64,000 bases of DNA from positions 1 through 64,000 of the forward strand of contig NZ_JAFAIX010000007.1 in the NCBI RefSeq assembly GCF_019236475.1, given 5' to 3'. Positions 32,557-42,900 of the stretch are shown here, one piece after another (position 1 is the stretch's first letter; each line of letters starts with the position of its first letter). This stretch comes from Chitinophaga sp. (lineage in GTDB: Bacteria; Bacteroidota; Bacteroidia; Chitinophagales; Chitinophagaceae). Position numbers and translations under genes: made by a program. The notes beneath the pieces were generated by a model that did not search any database, was not told the origin of the DNA, and saw nothing but the letters and a program-made list of their open reading frames with translations.

Positions 32557-35500
32557 ATGTCTATTCAAAACCGAATTATGTTGAAGAAATTCCGACACGT
32601 CTTTTACTGCTTGTTGCTGCTGCTGCCGGCCTTGTCGGTGCAGGCTTCCAAGCAGGATTTACTGGATAAAAAAATCTCCATCCAACTACGTGATGTGTTG
32701 CTCAAAGATGCATTGGAGAAAATAAGCTCCATTGCTGAAGTATCCTTTGTCTATAGTAGCAGTGATGCGCTGAATGCTAACAAAGTAACACTGAGTGCCA
32801 ACAATGAGAAAGTAGGTGTGCTGTTGCATAAACTCCTGTCTCCTTATTCCCTTTCCTTTTTCGTCATGTATGATCGCATTGTGATACGGAAGGACAATTC
32901 CAGCGCTATCCCTTCTAAATTATCCGGCTCTCTCTGGCAGATACAACCCAGAACAACAGATGTTAAAGGGGTAGTAACAGATGCCAAAAAAGAACCGCTA
33001 CCCGGCGTAACCATCATCGTGAAAGGCACTTCCCGCGGTACTACCACCGATGCGAAAGGAGAATTCGAACTGAAAAAGATCCCTTCCAATGCGGTATTGT
33101 TACTAAACTTCACCGGTTACAAATCGGAAGAAATGCATGCTGCGCAATTTGCGAACGGTACACAATTTATCATCCTGAAAGAAAAACCTACGCACCTACA
33201 AGAAGTAGTGGTGACGGGCTTTCAGAGCATCGATAAAAGTAAATTCTCCGGTGCAGCTACTCGCCTAAAAGCAGAAGATGTGAAGATTGACGGGATGACG
33301 GATGTGAGTCGCATGCTGGAAGGGCGCGTGGCAGGTGTGGCCATCCAAAACGTTTCCGGCACCTTTGGTACTGCTCCTAAAGTACGTGTACGCGGTGCTA
33401 CTTCTATCAATGGTGATAACAAACCATTATGGGTGGTAGACGGGGTGGTATTGGAAGATGTGGTAAACATCAGCAACGATCAACTCTCCAGCGGAGACCC
33501 AACTACGTTGTTGGGTTCTGCGGTAGCAGGACTGAACTCTAACGATATCGAAAGTTTCGATATCCTGAAAGATGCGGCAGCTACGGCTTTGTACGGCGCC
33601 CGCGCCATGAATGGGGTAGTGGTAATCACCACTAAAAAAGGTAAAGCCGGTAGACCTATCATCGCTTATAGCGGCAATTTCAGCACGCAATTGAAACCTC
33701 GCTACAGTGATTTTAATATCATGAACTCTGCACAACAAATGTCGGTATTGGCAGAATTGGAAAGAAAAGGAATCCTTACCTCTGATATCCTTTCCAGAGC
33801 TGATAATGGTGTGTTCGGGAAATTATACGAAAAACTGAATGCCGATAAAAATGGCAACTTTCCAGTACCGAATACTCCGGCTGCCAGAAAGGCTTTCCTG
33901 ATGCGCTATGCGAATGCGAATACGGACTGGTTTGGACTGCTCTTTCGCAATAACTTCGTACAGGAACATTCCCTCAGTGTCTCTTCTGGTACGGATCGTT
34001 CCCAGTCTTATTTCTCTACCAGTTATTTCAGCGATAACGGCTGGACGCTGGCTGATAAAGTAAGTAGGTACACGCTCAACTACCGCAATACCTATAAACT
34101 TTCCGACCGCCTTACGACGAATTTCTCTACCCTAGCTTCTGTGCGCCAGCAGAAAGCGCCCGGCGCCCTGACCCGCAGCAGTAACCCAGTGGAAGGGAAG
34201 TATGACCGCGATTTTGATATCAACCCTTTTAGTTATTCTCTCAATACAAGTCGTACCCTGACGGCATACGATGAAAACGGTAACCTGGAATATTTCAGAA
34301 GAAACTATGCACCGTTCAATATCATCAATGAACTGAAAAATAATTACATCAATCTGAACTTGATGGACTTGCGCCTCCAGGGCGATTTGCAGTGGAAACT
34401 GTCGAGTAAAGTGCGTTATGAATTCACCGGTGCTATGCGCTATGTGAAATCTTCCCGTGAACACCAGATCACGGAGAAATCCAATATGGCAAACGCTTAC
34501 CGCGCGGCAGATAATGCGACCATCGCGGAGAATAACCGCTTCCTGTACCGCAACCCGGACGATCCGGATGCACAACCAGTGGTGGTATTGCCTTACGGCG
34601 GCTTCTATAACCGTACAGAAGACCTGCTCGTAAACTATGATTTCAGAAACGGCCTGAACTACGCCGATACTTTTAATACCAAACATCAGTTGAACGTACT
34701 GGTAGGACAACAGGTGAAGGCGGCAGACAGACAAACTGCTAGCAGCACCGGTTATGGCTATCAGTATGATAACGGAGGTGTTCCTTTCGTGGATTACAAG
34801 ATCCTGAAGCAAACTATCGAGAGCAATTTTCCTTACTACGCTATGGGGCGCGACTATGACCGCTTTGCAGCCTTCTATGCTACCGCTACTTATGCCTATA
34901 ATCATAAGTACAACGTAACCGTAACGGGCCGTTATGATGGCTCCAACCGCCTAGGTAGCTCTAGCAAAGCGCGCTGGCTGCCAACTTACAGTGGTGCCGC
35001 TTCCTGGAATATTGAACAGGAGAAATTCATGCAGTCGTTCCGTAATCTGGACTATCTCACGCTGAGAGCCAGCTACGGCCTCACGGCCAGTATGGGCCCT
35101 GCCACCAATTCCAATATTGTGTTTCAGACGGTCAATACGAAAAGGCCGCATCTCACAGAAGTAGAATCTGTTATTCAGTTGGCACACCTGCAAAACGATG
35201 ACTTGACTTGGGAAAAACTCTATACTACCAATCTCGGGCTGGATGGAGGATTGTACAATGGTCGAATCAACTGGGCCATCGATGCATATACGCGTAAAAG
35301 TTTCGATCTGATAAGCAAAATCAAAACCTCCGGTGTTGGAGGTGAACTCTACAAGGCCGCCAACTACGCCGATATGGAATCCAGGGGGTTGGAAATCATG
35401 ATCGGCGGCGAGCCTGTGAGGAAAAAGAATTTTAGCTGGAGAGCGAATGTCACCTTCGGCTACAATACCAATAAAATCACCAATGCCAAGAATATCCCGG

Positions 35501-36213
35501 CCATCTTCGACCTCGTAGTGGCGGAAGGCGGTAATATCCAGGGATATCCTGTACGCAGTCTCTTTTCCCTCAAATATGAAGACCTGTCGCATTACAACGG
35601 TGTGCCTGAATTTATCAATGAAAAAGGAGACCTGAACAATAACGTGAACCTCCAGGATCTGAGAACAGGTCACCTCGTGTATGAAGGGCCGGTAGATCCT
35701 CCGATTACTGGCGGTCTCTCTAACACATTTCGTTATAAAAACCTTTCGCTGAATGTATTCTTGACTTATCAGCAAGGCAATAAGATTAGATTATATCCTG
35801 CATTTAAGACCGCTTATTCCGACCTGGATGCTATGCCAAGGGAATTCTATGACAGATGGGAAATGCCAGGAGAAGAAAAGAAAACTTCTGTTCCCTCTAT
35901 CCTCGATGTATTTGAGCAAAGCCTGATCTGGGGCAGCTATCCATATAACAATTACAACTATTCAACAGAAAGAGTGGCGAAGGGAGATTTCCTGCGCCTG
36001 AAAACGGTGTCGCTCACCTACACCTTGCCGTCAGATAAAGCGAAGAAATGGATCGGCTTTAACAGTCTTTCCGTAACCGGCGCAGCTATCAATCCATGGC
36101 TGATCTACGCGGATAAAAAACTGCAAGGTCAAGATCCTGAGTTCTTCAACTCCGGTGGGGTGGCACAACCTATTCAGAAACAGTTCACGCTTTCTATTAA
36201 AGCTGGTCTTTAA
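32557..36213 (+). CDS. SusC/RagA-like TonB-dependent outer-membrane transporter with STN domain
   Basis: This is a 1218-residue protein; the start may instead be ATG 32578 (MLKKFRHVFYC), which gives a normal signal peptide ending at LSVQASKQ. Residues about 40-112 form an STN signalling domain (ISIQLRDVLLKDALEKISSI), then a carboxypeptidase-regulatory-like domain (about 132-215, LPGVTIIVKGTSRGTTTDAK), a plug domain (about 220-345, LQEVVVTGFQ, VRVRGATSINGDNKPLWVVD) and a 22-strand beta-barrel. It imports a substrate captured by SusD (36225), powered by TonB. The STN domain and upstream sigma/FecR pair make it a signal transducer as well. The substrate cannot be told from sequence. Confidence 0.96.
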   Translation: MSIQNRIMLKKFRHVFYCLLLLLPALSVQASKQDLLDKKISIQLRDVLLKDALEKISSIAEVSFVYSSSDALNANKVTLSANNEKVGVLLHKLLSPYSLSFFVMYDRIVIRKDNSSAIPSKLSGSLWQIQPRTTDVKGVVTDAKKEPLPGVTIIVKGTSRGTTTDAKGEFELKKIPSNAVLLLNFTGYKSEEMHAAQFANGTQFIILKEKPTHLQEVVVTGFQSIDKSKFSGAATRLKAEDVKIDGMTDVSRMLEGRVAGVAIQNVSGTFGTAPKVRVRGATSINGDNKPLWVVDGVVLEDVVNISNDQLSSGDPTTLLGSAVAGLNSNDIESFDILKDAAATALYGARAMNGVVVITTKKGKAGRPIIAYSGNFSTQLKPRYSDFNIMNSAQQMSVLAELERKGILTSDILSRADNGVFGKLYEKLNADKNGNFPVPNTPAARKAFLMRYANANTDWFGLLFRNNFVQEHSLSVSSGTDRSQSYFSTSYFSDNGWTLADKVSRYTLNYRNTYKLSDRLTTNFSTLASVRQQKAPGALTRSSNPVEGKYDRDFDINPFSYSLNTSRTLTAYDENGNLEYFRRNYAPFNIINELKNNYINLNLMDLRLQGDLQWKLSSKVRYEFTGAMRYVKSSREHQITEKSNMANAYRAADNATIAENNRFLYRNPDDPDAQPVVVLPYGGFYNRTEDLLVNYDFRNGLNYADTFNTKHQLNVLVGQQVKAADRQTASSTGYGYQYDNGGVPFVDYKILKQTIESNFPYYAMGRDYDRFAAFYATATYAYNHKYNVTVTGRYDGSNRLGSSSKARWLPTYSGAASWNIEQEKFMQSFRNLDYLTLRASYGLTASMGPATNSNIVFQTVNTKRPHLTEVESVIQLAHLQNDDLTWEKLYTTNLGLDGGLYNGRINWAIDAYTRKSFDLISKIKTSGVGGELYKAANYADMESRGLEIMIGGEPVRKKNFSWRANVTFGYNTNKITNAKNIPAIFDLVVAEGGNIQGYPVRSLFSLKYEDLSHYNGVPEFINEKGDLNNNVNLQDLRTGHLVYEGPVDPPITGGLSNTFRYKNLSLNVFLTYQQGNKIRLYPAFKTAYSDLDAMPREFYDRWEMPGEEKKTSVPSILDVFEQSLIWGSYPYNNYNYSTERVAKGDFLRLKTVSLTYTLPSDKAKKWIGFNSLSVTGAAINPWLIYADKKLQGQDPEFFNSGGVAQPIQKQFTLSIKAGL

Positions 36214-36224
36214 AAATATGCACC

Positions 36225-37718
36225 ATGAAACGAAATCCTACTACGAAATATAACTTCAATCGTCCCAGAAGGCCGCAGGTATTGATTGTCCTGGCCGCTG
36301 GTTTGATGCTCACCGCTGCCTGTAAGAAATTCCTGGAACAGCAGCCAGACAGTTCCTGGACCTCCATGGATACGCCTTTGAAGGTATCCAAACTCCTGGG
36401 TACAGCTTACCCGCAGTCTAGCTACATCGTGATGTGCGAAGCGAAATCGGACAATGTGGAGGATAAAGCGGTGGGACAGTCAGAAAAACCGAACAGCGAC
36501 AGCTACCTATTCCGCGATGTAGAATCGATAGAGGAGGATTCTCCAGAAGCCTACTGGGCAGCGGCCTATGCGGCCATCGCTGCTGCCAATCAGGCCCTGA
36601 AAGCCTGTGCGGAAACCCCTGACTCGGCCGCTTATACCGCTCAGAAAGGAGAGGCATTGGTAGCGAGGGCTTATGCGCATTTTATGCTGGTAAATCTTTT
36701 CTCTCAAACCTATAGTACCGCCACTGCTGGCACTAGTATGGGTATCCCTTACGTGACGGAACCTGAAACGGTAGTGAATAAACAATACCAGCGTAAAACA
36801 GTGGCCTACGTGTATGACATGATCGAAAAAGATCTGTTGGCAGGATTACCATTATTGAAAGACGATGCATATACGGTAACGCGCTATCACTTCAACAGAG
36901 TAGCAGCAAATGCTTTCGCCAGCCGCTTCTACCTGTTTAAAAAAGATTATCAGAAAGTACTCTACTATGCCAACCAGGCATTTCCTGCCGATCAGTTGGG
37001 ACTGCATATGCGCTTGTGGAATACCCGTTATAATACGATGTCGCCCGCTCAGATCTGGGATCTCTATTCCAATGTAGCAGAAGATGCCAATCTGCTCATT
37101 GTAGAAACGAAATCCTTGATGGGCCGCTATATGGGCCGTTACCGCTACGATCTATCTTTTGCTAAAGAAATGGAGATTATCGGTAGTAATGTAACCGGCG
37201 GAAAATTCGCCTATCCGGTATACTACTATGGCAACCAGGATTATTTCGTACCAAAGGCCACAGAGTATTTCGTGAAGAATTCAGTCAACGCCACTATCGG
37301 ACAGCCCTATACGATGAACGTGCTCTTCACGACAGAAGAAGTATTGTTCAATCGCGCAGAAGCCAATGCATGGCTTGGTAATTACGATGCTGTGCTGAAG
37401 GATCTCAATCTCTTCGCCAGCAAACGTATTACCAATTACAACGCGAGTACCCATGCTGTTACCCTGGCTAAAATCCAGAATTTTTACGGCATCACAGATG
37501 TACGTCAAGCGTATCTCAAAACGATCCTGGATTTCAAACGCGCAGAATATGTGCAGGAGGGCATGCGCTGGTTCGACCTGTTGCGCTATGATGCGGTCGT
37601 TACCCACAACACGTATGATGGCAAAGTATTGCAACTGAAACCAGGAGATGATATGCGGGTATTTCAGCTACCGCAGACGGCCGTCAATAGTGGCCTGGAA
37701 ATGAACCCCAGGAAATAA
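36225..37718 (+). CDS. SusD/RagB family nutrient-binding lipoprotein
   Basis: This encodes 497 residues with a lipobox LTAACKKFLEQ near residue 33. SusD-family features include TPR-like helices (AYWAAAYAAIAAANQALKAC, ALVARAYAHFMLVNLFSQTY), the TEEVLFNRAEANAWLGNYDA segment and the C-terminal KRAEYVQEGMRWFDLLRYD. It caps the SusC barrel at the cell surface and delivers substrate. It starts 12 bases after SusC. The lack of any carbohydrate-active enzyme in the operon, and the presence of a metallohydrolase, hint at a peptide or other non-glycan substrate. Confidence 0.96.
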   Translation: MKRNPTTKYNFNRPRRPQVLIVLAAGLMLTAACKKFLEQQPDSSWTSMDTPLKVSKLLGTAYPQSSYIVMCEAKSDNVEDKAVGQSEKPNSDSYLFRDVESIEEDSPEAYWAAAYAAIAAANQALKACAETPDSAAYTAQKGEALVARAYAHFMLVNLFSQTYSTATAGTSMGIPYVTEPETVVNKQYQRKTVAYVYDMIEKDLLAGLPLLKDDAYTVTRYHFNRVAANAFASRFYLFKKDYQKVLYYANQAFPADQLGLHMRLWNTRYNTMSPAQIWDLYSNVAEDANLLIVETKSLMGRYMGRYRYDLSFAKEMEIIGSNVTGGKFAYPVYYYGNQDYFVPKATEYFVKNSVNATIGQPYTMNVLFTTEEVLFNRAEANAWLGNYDAVLKDLNLFASKRITNYNASTHAVTLAKIQNFYGITDVRQAYLKTILDFKRAEYVQEGMRWFDLLRYDAVVTHNTYDGKVLQLKPGDDMRVFQLPQTAVNSGLEMNPRK

Positions 37719-37745
37719 ATTCTATATCAACCACAATCTAATACT

Positions 37746-38654
37746 ATGTTGAAACTGAAATCACTCCTGCTTTTAATCGCTTGCTGCTGCTTGTTCTCGT
37801 GCAGTAAGCGTGATACCATGGACATCGTGGAGGATATCCCAGGGCTGGGAGGAGATACCTGGAAACCAGGTACGATCGATAAGTACCTGTACGACTCCCT
37901 CACCGCTCCGTTCAATGTGGCGGTGAAATACAAATGGGACCAGTTTGAATTTGAAGTCAACAAAACCCTGGTACCTCCAAAAGAAGATAAAATTATCCCG
38001 GTGGTAGAGGCGATCCGTAAAGTGTGGATCAGTACCTATATCGCGGAAGCAGATTCCCTCTTCTTCAAAAAATACTGTCCCAAATTCCTGATCCTATCTG
38101 GCAGCGCCAGTTGGAACGCTAACGGTACTATAACCCTTGGTACTGCGGAAGGCGGCAGAAAAGTAGTGCTCTATCTCATCAATGAATTCCGTACTAAAAC
38201 AATGCCTGGCTATAAGCTATCTGATTCTGCCAATGTGAAACAGATGTTCCATGTCATTGAACATGAGTTCGGACATATCCTGCACCAGAATACCATGTAC
38301 CCAGTGGATTTCAAGCGGGTAACAGCAGGTCTCTATACAGGTAACTGGAATAACATTTCTGATGCGGATGCCCATAGAGATGGGTTTATTACTGCTTATG
38401 CGATGTCGGGTTTTGACGATGATTTTGTGGAGATGATATCCATCATGCTGGTGGAAGGTAAAGCAGGCTTCGACAAAATAGTAAACACCATTCCAGCCGG
38501 CAATAGTATCAATGGTACTCCGCAGGCAACGGCCAAAGCTAGCCTGAGAGCGAAAGAAGCCATTGTGGTGAACTATTTCAATAAGGTATGGCATATCGAT
38601 TTCTATAGTCTCCAGAACCGCACGCGGACTGAAATTGAAAAATTACTCTACTAA
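37746..38654 (+). CDS. Zinc metallohydrolase lipoprotein associated with SusC/D
   Basis: This 302-residue protein has a signal sequence and lipobox CCCLFSCSKRD. The zinc-binding motif is His173-Glu-Phe-Gly-His177 (VIEHEFGHILHQNT), with a likely third ligand in SDADAHRDGFITAYAM or the following acidic stretch DDDFVEMISIML. It matches a family of lipoproteins with HExxH that sits next to SusC/SusD genes in Bacteroidota, probably trimming peptide substrates for import. It starts 28 bases after SusD and is followed by the DUF4302 gene. Confidence 0.9.
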   Translation: MLKLKSLLLLIACCCLFSCSKRDTMDIVEDIPGLGGDTWKPGTIDKYLYDSLTAPFNVAVKYKWDQFEFEVNKTLVPPKEDKIIPVVEAIRKVWISTYIAEADSLFFKKYCPKFLILSGSASWNANGTITLGTAEGGRKVVLYLINEFRTKTMPGYKLSDSANVKQMFHVIEHEFGHILHQNTMYPVDFKRVTAGLYTGNWNNISDADAHRDGFITAYAMSGFDDDFVEMISIMLVEGKAGFDKIVNTIPAGNSINGTPQATAKASLRAKEAIVVNYFNKVWHIDFYSLQNRTRTEIEKLLY

Positions 38655-38665
38655 ACTGACTGAGA

Positions 38666-39955
38666 ATGAAAAAAATTATATACGGTTTATTGATCGGTAT
38701 GGTGGCACTGGGGGCTTGCAGAAAAGATATTGATCCTGTATTCTCGGAGTCGCCCGATCAACGCCTGAAAGACACCCTGCAAATGTACCAGCGAGAACTC
38801 ATGGGAGCTCCTTATGGCTGGGATCTGGTGGTATTCCCCAAATTAAATGGAGCTTTCAGTTTTTACCTGAAGTTCACGGACTCTAACCGGGTACAGATGT
38901 ACTCCGATATGAGCACCGCTACCACCACTACCATGAAGGAGAGCAGTTGGCGCTTGAAAGCACTGCAACAGCCGAGTATCCTCTTTGATACTTATTCCTA
39001 CTTGCATGAGCTCAGTGATCCAGATGGTAATGTAAATGGTGGCCCTAATGGGGTAGGACTCCAATCAGATTTTGAATTTGCCTTCGATGGAAAATCCGGC
39101 GACACCATTCGCCTCCGCGGACGCTTCAATCATACCTATGCCTACCTCGTGAAAGCCAAACAGGAAGAACAGGATGCCTATAATCAAGGTAAAGTGACGC
39201 GTACTATCAATAAGGTGCAGTCTATGTTGACCTTCTTCCAACGTTTGTCTACCGCGGAATCCAAGTACGATCTGCGAATGGACCCAGATTCACATAACAT
39301 GCTGGTGGGTTTCATGGAGAACGGGAAATATAAACTAGTATCGAGCAGGTTCTATTACACACTGACAGGCGTGGTATTGAAGAATCCATATGACACCTTA
39401 AATCTACCTTTCTCTAAACTAGACAATGTGGTATGGAACAATGGTTCGATGACTTGTAATGTAGATGGCAAGCAAGCTACGATTACAGAAACCGCATTGC
39501 CCCTGCAAGTCGATAAAGGTGCGCCGATGCGTTGGTACAACCTAGCACTAGCGGATGGTTCCTATTGGCAGAGCTACAATGGCTTTCATGTCAATGGGGT
39601 AGAAGACGCCTATAATGTACATGCTACCTCCAGATTTTATTCTATCGGTTACTGGCCGCAATACCAGGAAGATGTAGACCTCTTGCCTTGGATTGTTGTC
39701 AATTCTGCTGGAACGGGTCTCACCTTCAACTACGGCGTTGGCTTCGATGGTCCACCAACGGTGGATGCCAGCGGCTTTATTCATTTCAATATCTATGGCC
39801 AGTTAGGAACTGCTCCATCTCCAACTACTGCTCCACTGAATACCGTGCGCAGGATGGGAGATGCAGATGGCTTCTATATGGTGCAACTGACGGACAGAAT
39901 TTTTGCAATGGTAAGTGCAACAGACGGCAAGTCCTGGATTTTTTGGTATCGCTAA
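38666..39955 (+). CDS. DUF4302 lipoprotein
   Basis: This encodes 429 residues. The lipobox is MVALGACRKD (residues about 10-19). The opening segment QRLKDTLQMYQRELMGAPYG and WDLVVFPKLNGAFSFYLKFT is characteristic of the DUF4302 family, found in the same type of operon after SusC, SusD and the zinc metallohydrolase. Its exact role is unknown; a cell-surface substrate-binding or accessory role is inferred from context. It ends the operon; the giant adhesin gene begins 30 bases later on the same strand. Confidence 0.88.
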   Translation: MKKIIYGLLIGMVALGACRKDIDPVFSESPDQRLKDTLQMYQRELMGAPYGWDLVVFPKLNGAFSFYLKFTDSNRVQMYSDMSTATTTTMKESSWRLKALQQPSILFDTYSYLHELSDPDGNVNGGPNGVGLQSDFEFAFDGKSGDTIRLRGRFNHTYAYLVKAKQEEQDAYNQGKVTRTINKVQSMLTFFQRLSTAESKYDLRMDPDSHNMLVGFMENGKYKLVSSRFYYTLTGVVLKNPYDTLNLPFSKLDNVVWNNGSMTCNVDGKQATITETALPLQVDKGAPMRWYNLALADGSYWQSYNGFHVNGVEDAYNVHATSRFYSIGYWPQYQEDVDLLPWIVVNSAGTGLTFNYGVGFDGPPTVDASGFIHFNIYGQLGTAPSPTTAPLNTVRRMGDADGFYMVQLTDRIFAMVSATDGKSWIFWYR

Positions 39956-39984
39956 TTGTATTGAGAATTCCCAAATAAACTGAA

Positions 39985-42900
39985 ATGAAAAAATTAACAG
40001 TAACTCTCCTTACCAGTCTGTTGTTGCTGATAGCTTTCCGGCTATCAGCACAAACAGATATCCGTATCGGGAACGATTCTACCGGTAATTCCAGTACCGG
40101 TTATCCGTGCCCGATGCAGGATTATTATGAGGGGTCGAGAGCACAGTACCTGATTCGAGCATCGGAGCTACAAGCTGCCGGAATGGGACCAGGTATGATC
40201 GGCGGCGTTAAGTTCTTTGTAAAGAACCTCAACGCTACTGGTGTTGTGGAAGGGTATGCCATTAAAATGGGTACCACTTCCGTGACGACGCTGGATGCCA
40301 ACAGTTGGCTAACGACCACCTATATCGGCAGAATTGCAGCCGATTACCAGCCTGTCAGCGGCTGGAACACCTTCACATTCCCTACAGGGTTCTTCTGGAA
40401 CGGTACAGATAATATCGTACTGGAAGTCTGTAACGGACAGAATCCCATCCCAGATGGGGACTGGTATACCCATAACCCGGAAGTACCCTTCACTACTGGG
40501 CTTTCATTCAATGCTTCCCATACTTATCGGGTAGATAATACCTCCGATGTATGCGGCACTACGAGTACTTCCAATACAGGTGATATGACCACTAGGCCCA
40601 ATATCACTTTTATCTGGACGCCCGCAGTGGCTTGTACCGGCACTCCTACAGCAGGTACGGCTACTGTGAATACGAATACCGTTTGTCTGAACCAAAAATT
40701 TAATCTCAGCGTTACTGGCGGTACGGTGGCTTCTGGATTGAAATACCAGTGGCAACGTTCAGCCGATAACGTTAGTTGGACAGATATCTTGAATGATACC
40801 ACCGCGATGGTGACAGAAAGCCAGACCACCACTTCTTATTACAGATGTGTGGTAACCTGCGCTGCCACAGGGCTTTCCGGTACTTCCAATGGGGTACAGG
40901 TAACCAGCCCGGCTTTGGTGGGCGGTATGTACACAATCAACAAGAATGTTGCTACTGGCGGTACTAATTTTGCCTCTTTCAACGACGCTTATAATTTCCT
41001 GAAATGTGGGATTAATAACGCGGTTGTCTTCGATGTAGTGGCAGGCAGCGGTACCTATAATGAACAACTGGTCATTAATGCGGTTCCCGGTGCTTCCGCT
41101 ACGAATACTATTACCTTTAACGGCCATGGCGATACATTGGCATTTGCCTGTACTTCCGCCAACAAAGCCATCATAAAACTTGATAATGCATCCTATTTTA
41201 CTTTCAATGGTTTAGTATTAAAAACGGTCATCGGTACAGGTACTACCTACGGATGGGGAGTGCATATACTGAATGATGCGGATAAGAACAATATCACTAA
41301 CTGTACTTTCGTATTGGATACGGTCAACACCGCTTCCAACTATGCAGGTATTGTTATCAGCACCTCTACATCTTCCCCAACTGGCACCGGCGATAATAGC
41401 TGCGATAGTATCAATATCATCGGTAATACCTTCATTGGGGGCTACTATGGCATTACTGTTATGGGAAGTTCCAATATCCCAAATATTGGTGTAACCATTC
41501 GTAATAATAAGATCACTGATTTTTATCAATATGGTATTTACTTCAGTGGTGCTTCGCTCCTGAATATAGAGGATAATATCATCAGCAGGCCGATAAGACG
41601 TAGTGTTACTACTTTCTACGGCGTCTACGGTACGAGCCTGAATACCAGGGTGAAAATTACCCGCAACCGGATTACGAATCCGTTTGGTGGTGCGCCCACT
41701 AGTACCAGTTCCTTCTATGGGGTTTATTTCTCTAGTGTGGGCGCATTTTCCGGCCTGGAAAATGAAGTCTCTAACAACCTGATTTATAATCTCACCGGTA
41801 ACGGTAGCGTATATGGTATCTACAACAGCAGTTCCGACAATAACCGCTATTACCATAATACCCTCTCTATAGACGGCGCATCTACTACTAGTACTTCGTA
41901 TAACCATTATGGTTATTACCAGTCCTCCAAAGTGGATGGCGTGGAGTTTTATAATAACCTCATCTCCCTCACCAGAACAGGTGGTGGAGCTAAATATGGC
42001 ATTTACATCGGTACTGCCACCAGCACTGTACTGGCGAATAATAACAACTATTATAACCCAGGGACCTCTGGTACGAACTATGTAGGCTATTGGGGCGCGA
42101 ATGCCGCTAAGCTGTCCGACTGGCAGACGCTCTCTCACCAAGATGCATCTGCTTATACGACCAATCCGCTGTTTACAGATCCAGCAAATGGTGATTATAC
42201 ACCTACTAATGCCTCTATCGATAATAAAGGAATGGCCTTGCCTGCTGTGCCTATCGATATCCTGAAGGCGGTGCGTAGTACAACCACTCCAGATATCGGC
42301 GCTTATGAGTTTACACCTCCTCCATGTACTTCACCACCTACGCCAGGTACAGCGAAAGTGGACGTTACGCCCGTTTGCGTAAATATGAAGGTCTCCTTGT
42401 CGCTTTCCGGCAATTCCATCGGTTTGGCGCAAACCTATCAATGGCAGTCATCTACAGATATCGCGGGTCCATATACTAACCTGGGTAACCCATTAACAAA
42501 CCCAGATACTATTATAACGGCGGCGACTACACTGTATTACCGCGTAGCGGTTACCTGTAGTGGCAATACTGCCTACTCCGTACCTGTACTGCTTACAGTG
42601 AATCCGGCATTAGCGCCTGGTACATATTCTATCAACAAAACACAACCTGCCAGCTCTAATAACTTTGTTAGCTTCAATGCTGCCAAAGCAGCTATGGCTT
42701 GCGGTATCGCAGGTCCGGTAGTGTTCAATGTGGCACCAGGAACTGGTCCGTATAATGAACAGTTGATTTTGGATTCTATCCCAGGTACTTCTGTCGTAAA
42801 TACCATCACCTTTAACGGTAACGGCAACACGATTGCCTTCACCGGTCAAACTACGGACGAACGCGCTACCATCAAACTACGTGGTACCGATTTCGTAACG

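Noticed and set aside
34132..35775. Two long minus-strand frames (257 and 274 codons) inside the SusC gene
   Set aside because: Both are antisense to a well-supported SusC barrel and show no recognisable domain.
41218..42141. 307-codon minus-strand frame inside the giant adhesin
   Set aside because: It arises from the repetitive codon usage of the beta-helix repeat on the other strand.
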